This document shows positions 59,990 through 64,000 of a stretch of DNA of 64,000 nt, piece after piece. The stretch is from the NCBI GenBank assembly GCA_013397435.1, contig VZRG01001065.1, positions 186,001 to 250,000 of the forward strand, read 5' to 3'. The stretch's first letter is position 1. Each line of letters opens with the position of its first letter. The DNA is from Erythrocercus mccallii (lineage: Eukaryota > Chordata > Aves > Passeriformes > Dicruridae). The notes beneath the pieces are model-generated. The model had not been told where the DNA came from. It worked only from the letters and a program-made list of their open reading frames with translations, and made no database searches. A program made the translations under genes and the position numbers.

Positions 59990-60480
59990 TCTTGCCTAGG
60001 TCATGGAGTCTGGCTGATGTACGCAGAGTGTAGCTCTTCATAACCTGGAACGCCCCCTCTGCAGCCTTCTGGTTTTGTCATGCGGCTCTGTAGCGCACCT
60101 CCATGCTGTCTGCCCATGTAAATAGTCAGAGCTCTGGAAAAAGAGCTGGTTGACTGGTGAGGCAGAAGGACACATCTATGGCATACTCCCTCTGTTGATC
60201 CCACTGTCTCTTTTTGCTCTCAGTGAGGTACGGCAGCTTCATACCCACCGAGAGAGCAACCCCATGCTGGTGATCATCCCCAGGCCAGCTGCACCACATC
60301 ATCCCCATCTGGGACAGCAGGCCAGCACAAACACTGCTGTGCTGGAGAGGCTGAGCTGGTCTTTGGCTGGCCAAAGCCTTAAGCAGTGCTGGGGTGTTTT
60401 TTTTCTGCATCCCTTGCTCTCTTAGCAGCAGAACCCAAGAAACTGCAGAGTTTCCTTTTATGTGCCTCCTGAACAAGCCT
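59990..60480. other. GC-richer unexplained segment
   Basis: Open frames of 91 codons (60150-60425, plus) and 116 codons (60126-60476, minus) overlap. An acceptor-like TTTTTGCTCTCAG precedes position 60222. No domain, repeat family or known gene was recognised. Confidence 0.4.
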
Positions 60481-60599
60481 CATGTTCAGAGCTGTGCTGG
60501 TGACAATCAAATTAATCATCATCCCGTCATCAGTTGCACATTGCCAGGCTCTCCCAGCAGTCTCAGAGTCTCATCCCAGCCTGTCGGCTGAATAAATCC

Positions 60600-63050
60600 T
60601 TGACCAAAGTAGGTCAGCAAACCATGCATGGCCTCGAGAAACAGCTTAATCAGGGACAGCAAATTTCTCGCTATTGCTCATAATAATTTTCTTCAAATGC
60701 AATACTTTTCTTTCAAAGAAAGAGCCTTACAGGCCTGGATGGCAATGACAGCTCCCTGAAGCTTGGACCCTCTGCCAGTACTTTACAGAAAAGGTGTTCT
60801 GATGAGAAAGAATCCCAAAGCAGGGGATTTAGGATTAAAAAAAAAACAACAAACAAACTAAAAATATGTAAGGAATCCTTTGTAATGAACCTTGATACAC
60901 ATCTAGCATTCTCATTTCTGTAACATTCAATTGCTCATTCCTTAAAATCAGACAATATCTGAAGTTTTGTTTTCATAATATCTATAAATGCAATTTTAGC
61001 AGTAAAAATTTACCTTTTGTCAAAACGCTTATTTTAAATTTTGAAAAAAGTTGCTCTATGTCTACTATCTAGATTCCCAAATGTATCCAAATTCCTAAAT
61101 TTCCCAAATTAATTAACCAATCACTTCAAAGCTTGTGATCATATATTTTTCACTTTACAGTTTCATTTTAATAGATAGACTCAAGTGCTGATATTAAAAT
61201 GAGGGGTTATGACATTTTACAAAATATTTAGCAATGAGAATGCTAACAGTACTACTTTTCACTTTGGCACTGCCTGTGACAAAGTTATAGTTTGCAGACA
61301 TAACTTAAAAATCAAATTATTTTAAATAACTTTACCTCAAAAGGAGCAAGTTTCAAAGATTAGAGTATATAAAAATGATGCATCTGGGCTACTTCAAATT
61401 GTCCTCTAAGCCATAAAAATATGCCTGAGTTTTTTTCTATAGAGAAATCTGTGCTGTTGTCCATTGATTCATTAGAGCTCTGGTCTAGCCTCTTTATAGA
61501 TACTACTATTATTCTGCAATGAAAAACAGCAACCAGCCATTTCTGGTACTCTGTAAAGTCTTGAAAGCAAAATAGCTTAAAATAAATGTTTGTATCCTGC
61601 TGTGTTCTTATGACACCCCAATGCACTTTGGACACAATTAAACTATAAATAAGATATAAATAAGATCAAATGATTCACTCTCTCATTCACTCTCAAGATT
61701 CACTCGAGAAAATTTGAAGAATATCAAAATTAAGCTTCCTGATATATTTGTATTATGACACATTTTTGACAATGTGACCAATATTATTTTTATGCTACAA
61801 TAGGTTAGCCAAATTATACCTTTATGTAAAGATATATTTTCTCTTGAAATTTTGCAAATGCTTCTTTATTCATTTTATAATAATAATAGTTTTATCCTTG
61901 CTTTGGGCCAGTTTGTTGCCCAGGATTATGCTTTCCTTGCCTGTGTGCAAGTTTGATAATAAAAATGCAATTTTTTTATGTCCTTTCTTATTTTTGAACT
62001 ACTGAAAGCTGGTTCTTTATTATCCAAAGATGGATAATTAACAAGGGTAACATCTCCCAAAGACTGTTAATTACTATCAAAAATGCAGAATCAAAATGTT
62101 AAGTCTTCAGATTTCTGTAACTTGAATTATTCTGTTCTGCCATTACTGTAATTTACTGGGAATTCAAAAGCTTCCATCATGCTGTTGAATGGGTTAAAAT
62201 AAACTCCAAGAGAACAAGAAGGGTGGTACCCTTTCTGCTTCATGAAAACTAGTGTAGGTACAGCAAGGTATGAGACAGATTTGAAAAGAGCCCAGCACCT
62301 GCCTTCGGGTTGACAGTCACCCTTTGGGAGTGTGATGCGAAAGTGTAAAGTTTTCTTAACTACTCAGGTGACAAGACTGTAAAAACAGTTAATCACTCAT
62401 TTATTCTCTCCATGTCTTTAATTTTATTTTTCCTGTTCTTGCTATTATTACTTAAAATCCTGTTGAAGAAAGCCCAAAGTACACAACTCCTATTTTTCAG
62501 CAGGTTCTCTGTCGGTTGCCTGGTTGGTTTTGGGTTTTATTGTTTATCTGATTTTAGAGCTAAAAATAGACATTAGGGGCTGGGAATCAGAAACTCCAGC
62601 CTTCCCTATGCTGCAGGCTTGTTAGTCTTGGCTGAATCACTTAGGTGAAATCCTTTGAGAACAGTTTTAAAGCTTGAATGCTCAAGCAAAGTACTTTCGT
62701 TTGAATAGTGCCTTGATACTTCTTCTGCAGGGAAAATTGAACAGAGATTGTACCAGTGAGGTTGTCTGTGAGGCTGTTGGGACCACCATCGAGGCTGGGT
62801 GACAGGGCTAGGAGTCCACACACAGCCAGCAGGCAGCCTTGTGAGAGGAAAGCTCACGTCCTTACAAACAATTTGACGGGTGAAGGTATGTATGGGTGTT
62901 AACGTCTTTGCAATGGGGCTCAATGTCCCTACTGACTCTGGGCAGCAGGTTTGTTGCAGAGCCCAGACAGCTTGGCTCCTGAAACAGACTGCACAAGCCT
63001 GAGTTTCTGAACTTTGGGGTAAAATAGTAGTTTCAAGGGGGGATATGTGG
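60600..63050. other. Gene-free AT-rich sequence
   Basis: No gene or clear transposon was seen. It includes a short A/C-rich tract near 60837-60860 and a clustered AT-rich candidate conserved segment at about 61860-62180. The 105-codon minus open frame at 62606-62923 matches nothing I know. Confidence 0.7.
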
Positions 63051-63099
63051 TTGGCAGTTCTGGAAGGCTGTGCCTTCCCTATACCTCAGCCAGTGGGGA

Positions 63100-63300
63100 A
63101 TGGAAAAGGGCAACACGTGGCCAGGAGTTTAGGCTAAAAGGAGCCAGTGTCCTCCAAAACCTCGAGAGAGAAAACCTTGCGGGTGTGTACCCCAGTGGAC
63201 TCTCTCCCTTTATTTGAATAAAGTTCCAGGACTCCACTGTCTCCTTTTTGGACATAAACCTCTGGTGTTTGTGGATTTTCCCGACACTTGCAAAGGCCTG
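63100..63300. mobile_element. LTR-like R/U5 fragment (orientation uncertain)
   Basis: Contains TTTATTTGAATAAAGTTCC, whose near-palindromic core carries AATAAA on both strands, and the blocks CCAGGACTCCACTGTCTCC and TTTGTGGATTTTCCCGACAC typical of avian ERV LTR 3' portions. The plus orientation is favoured because the polyadenylation-like motif and a CTGTCTCC U5-like stretch follow in that order. Boundaries are not determinable. Confidence 0.5.
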
Positions 63301-63506
63301 GGTCTCCCTCTCTGCCCTCTCCTCCCTCCCCCTCCTTTCTGCTGCCCCAATGTTGCAGACCGCCAGCTGTCTTGGAGTAGCTGTGACCTTCTCTGACCGA
63401 AGCGTCTTTAGAAAGACTCCTATTGGCAGGAGCACAGGCACTCTCAGGCTGGTGGTGATTCAGCTCAAATGTGAAAGCTGCTGGAGCAGCTGGATGGTGG
63501 AGCCAC

Positions 63507-63938
63507 TGCAGGCAACACAGGACAGAAGACAGAATACAGAAGATCTTCAGGTCTTCTGGGAGCTCCTTTATTCCAAGAGCACCGAGGGACCGAAAAACCG
63601 GAGGCTTTGGGGGAGTGCAATAAAGAGGGCTCAGGGGGTTGGGGTTACAAACATGGACGAATAGGGAAAGGAATTGATGAAAGGACCAATCAGGGAAGGG
63701 ATCCAAAATGCACCAATTGGAAAGGGGGAAAACCATGAACTAAGGATACAGCAAATAGGTTAGGAGAGATTAACATACTGCAACAAAGGCTCATGGGGCT
63801 GTTCAGCTTTGCTCACCACAACCATGGGAGAAGTCCTCCAGAGACACCTCCCAGGGGGAGAACACCTGTCATCTGAAACAGCTTAGGGGCTCCATGGAGA
63901 GAGAAGTCTTATTGCTAGGTGGCTCAGGGGCCACCACA
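63507..63938 (-). mobile_element. LTR-like sequence of an endogenous retrovirus
   Basis: Read on the minus strand it begins TGTGGTGGCCCCTGAGCC, contains CCAATTGG and GATTGG promoter-type motifs, then GGAATAAAGGAGCTCCCAG (polyadenylation signal), and could end at TTGCCTGCA. The 200-codon open frame across 63134-63736 has no retroviral domain and is probably fortuitous. The family name cannot be assigned from memory. Confidence 0.6.
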
Positions 63939-64000
63939 CCCTTAGAACATTCTCTGCTGGAAAAGTACAGGCCCAAAGTGTTTTACATCAGCTGAAAAAT

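Noticed and set aside
63134..63736. 200-codon minus-strand open frame near the right edge
   Set aside because: Runs across LTR-like promoter and polyadenylation sequence and shows no gag, pol, env or cellular domain.
1..64000. CRISPR arrays, bacterial operons, tRNA or rRNA genes, integrated prophage
   Set aside because: No regularly spaced repeats, no Shine-Dalgarno-linked gene strings and no RNA gene signature; the sequence is vertebrate nuclear DNA.

Overview
This is vertebrate nuclear DNA, almost certainly from a bird. Coding sequence occupies under 2% of the window, in short exons with GT-AG introns. The recognisable repeats are avian: CR1 LINE 3' ends and solo endogenous-retrovirus LTRs of a type common in birds. 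No bacterial-style genes, operons, CRISPR arrays, tRNA or rRNA genes were seen. One ambiguous base (N) in a poly-T run marks this as eukaryotic assembly sequence.

Two protein-coding genes can be supported. Positions 1-21013 hold the 5' part of APPL2 on the minus strand: eight coding exons that join in frame into 207 codons, giving the N-terminus and most of the BAR domain. The PH and PTB domains lie beyond the left edge. Positions 36360-50877 hold a complete C12orf75 / OCC-1 orthologue on the plus strand: five coding exons joining into a 62-residue protein, two of them very small (25 and 36 nt). The genes are head to head, with start codons about 15.3 kb apart, as APPL2 and C12orf75 are on human 12q23.3. 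Each begins in a CpG-rich promoter block (about 20540-21420 and 35950-36800).

Layout: 1-21013 is APPL2 exons and introns, with a near-complete solo LTR antisense in intron 2, a 63-bp tandem duplication in intron 2 and a CR1 fragment in intron 1. 21014-36359 is intergenic, with a CR1 fragment at about 33506-33585. 36360-50877 is C12orf75. 50878-64000 is its 3' flank, with candidate polyadenylation signals, a possible further exon at 52278-52412, a TAA microsatellite, a second solo LTR (about 59054-59614, minus) and a block of LTR-like sequence at the right edge (about 63100-63940).

The two gene products are not known to form a pathway. APPL2 is an endosomal Rab5-effector adaptor. C12orf75 is a small protein of poorly defined function whose N-terminus here fits the N-myristoylation pattern. 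I found no convincing new biological system. The most useful observations are the micro-exon structure and alternative 3' acceptor of C12orf75, the G-rich motifs around its first exon, the LTR insertions, and several candidate conserved noncoding or exon-like stretches that need comparative or RNA data.
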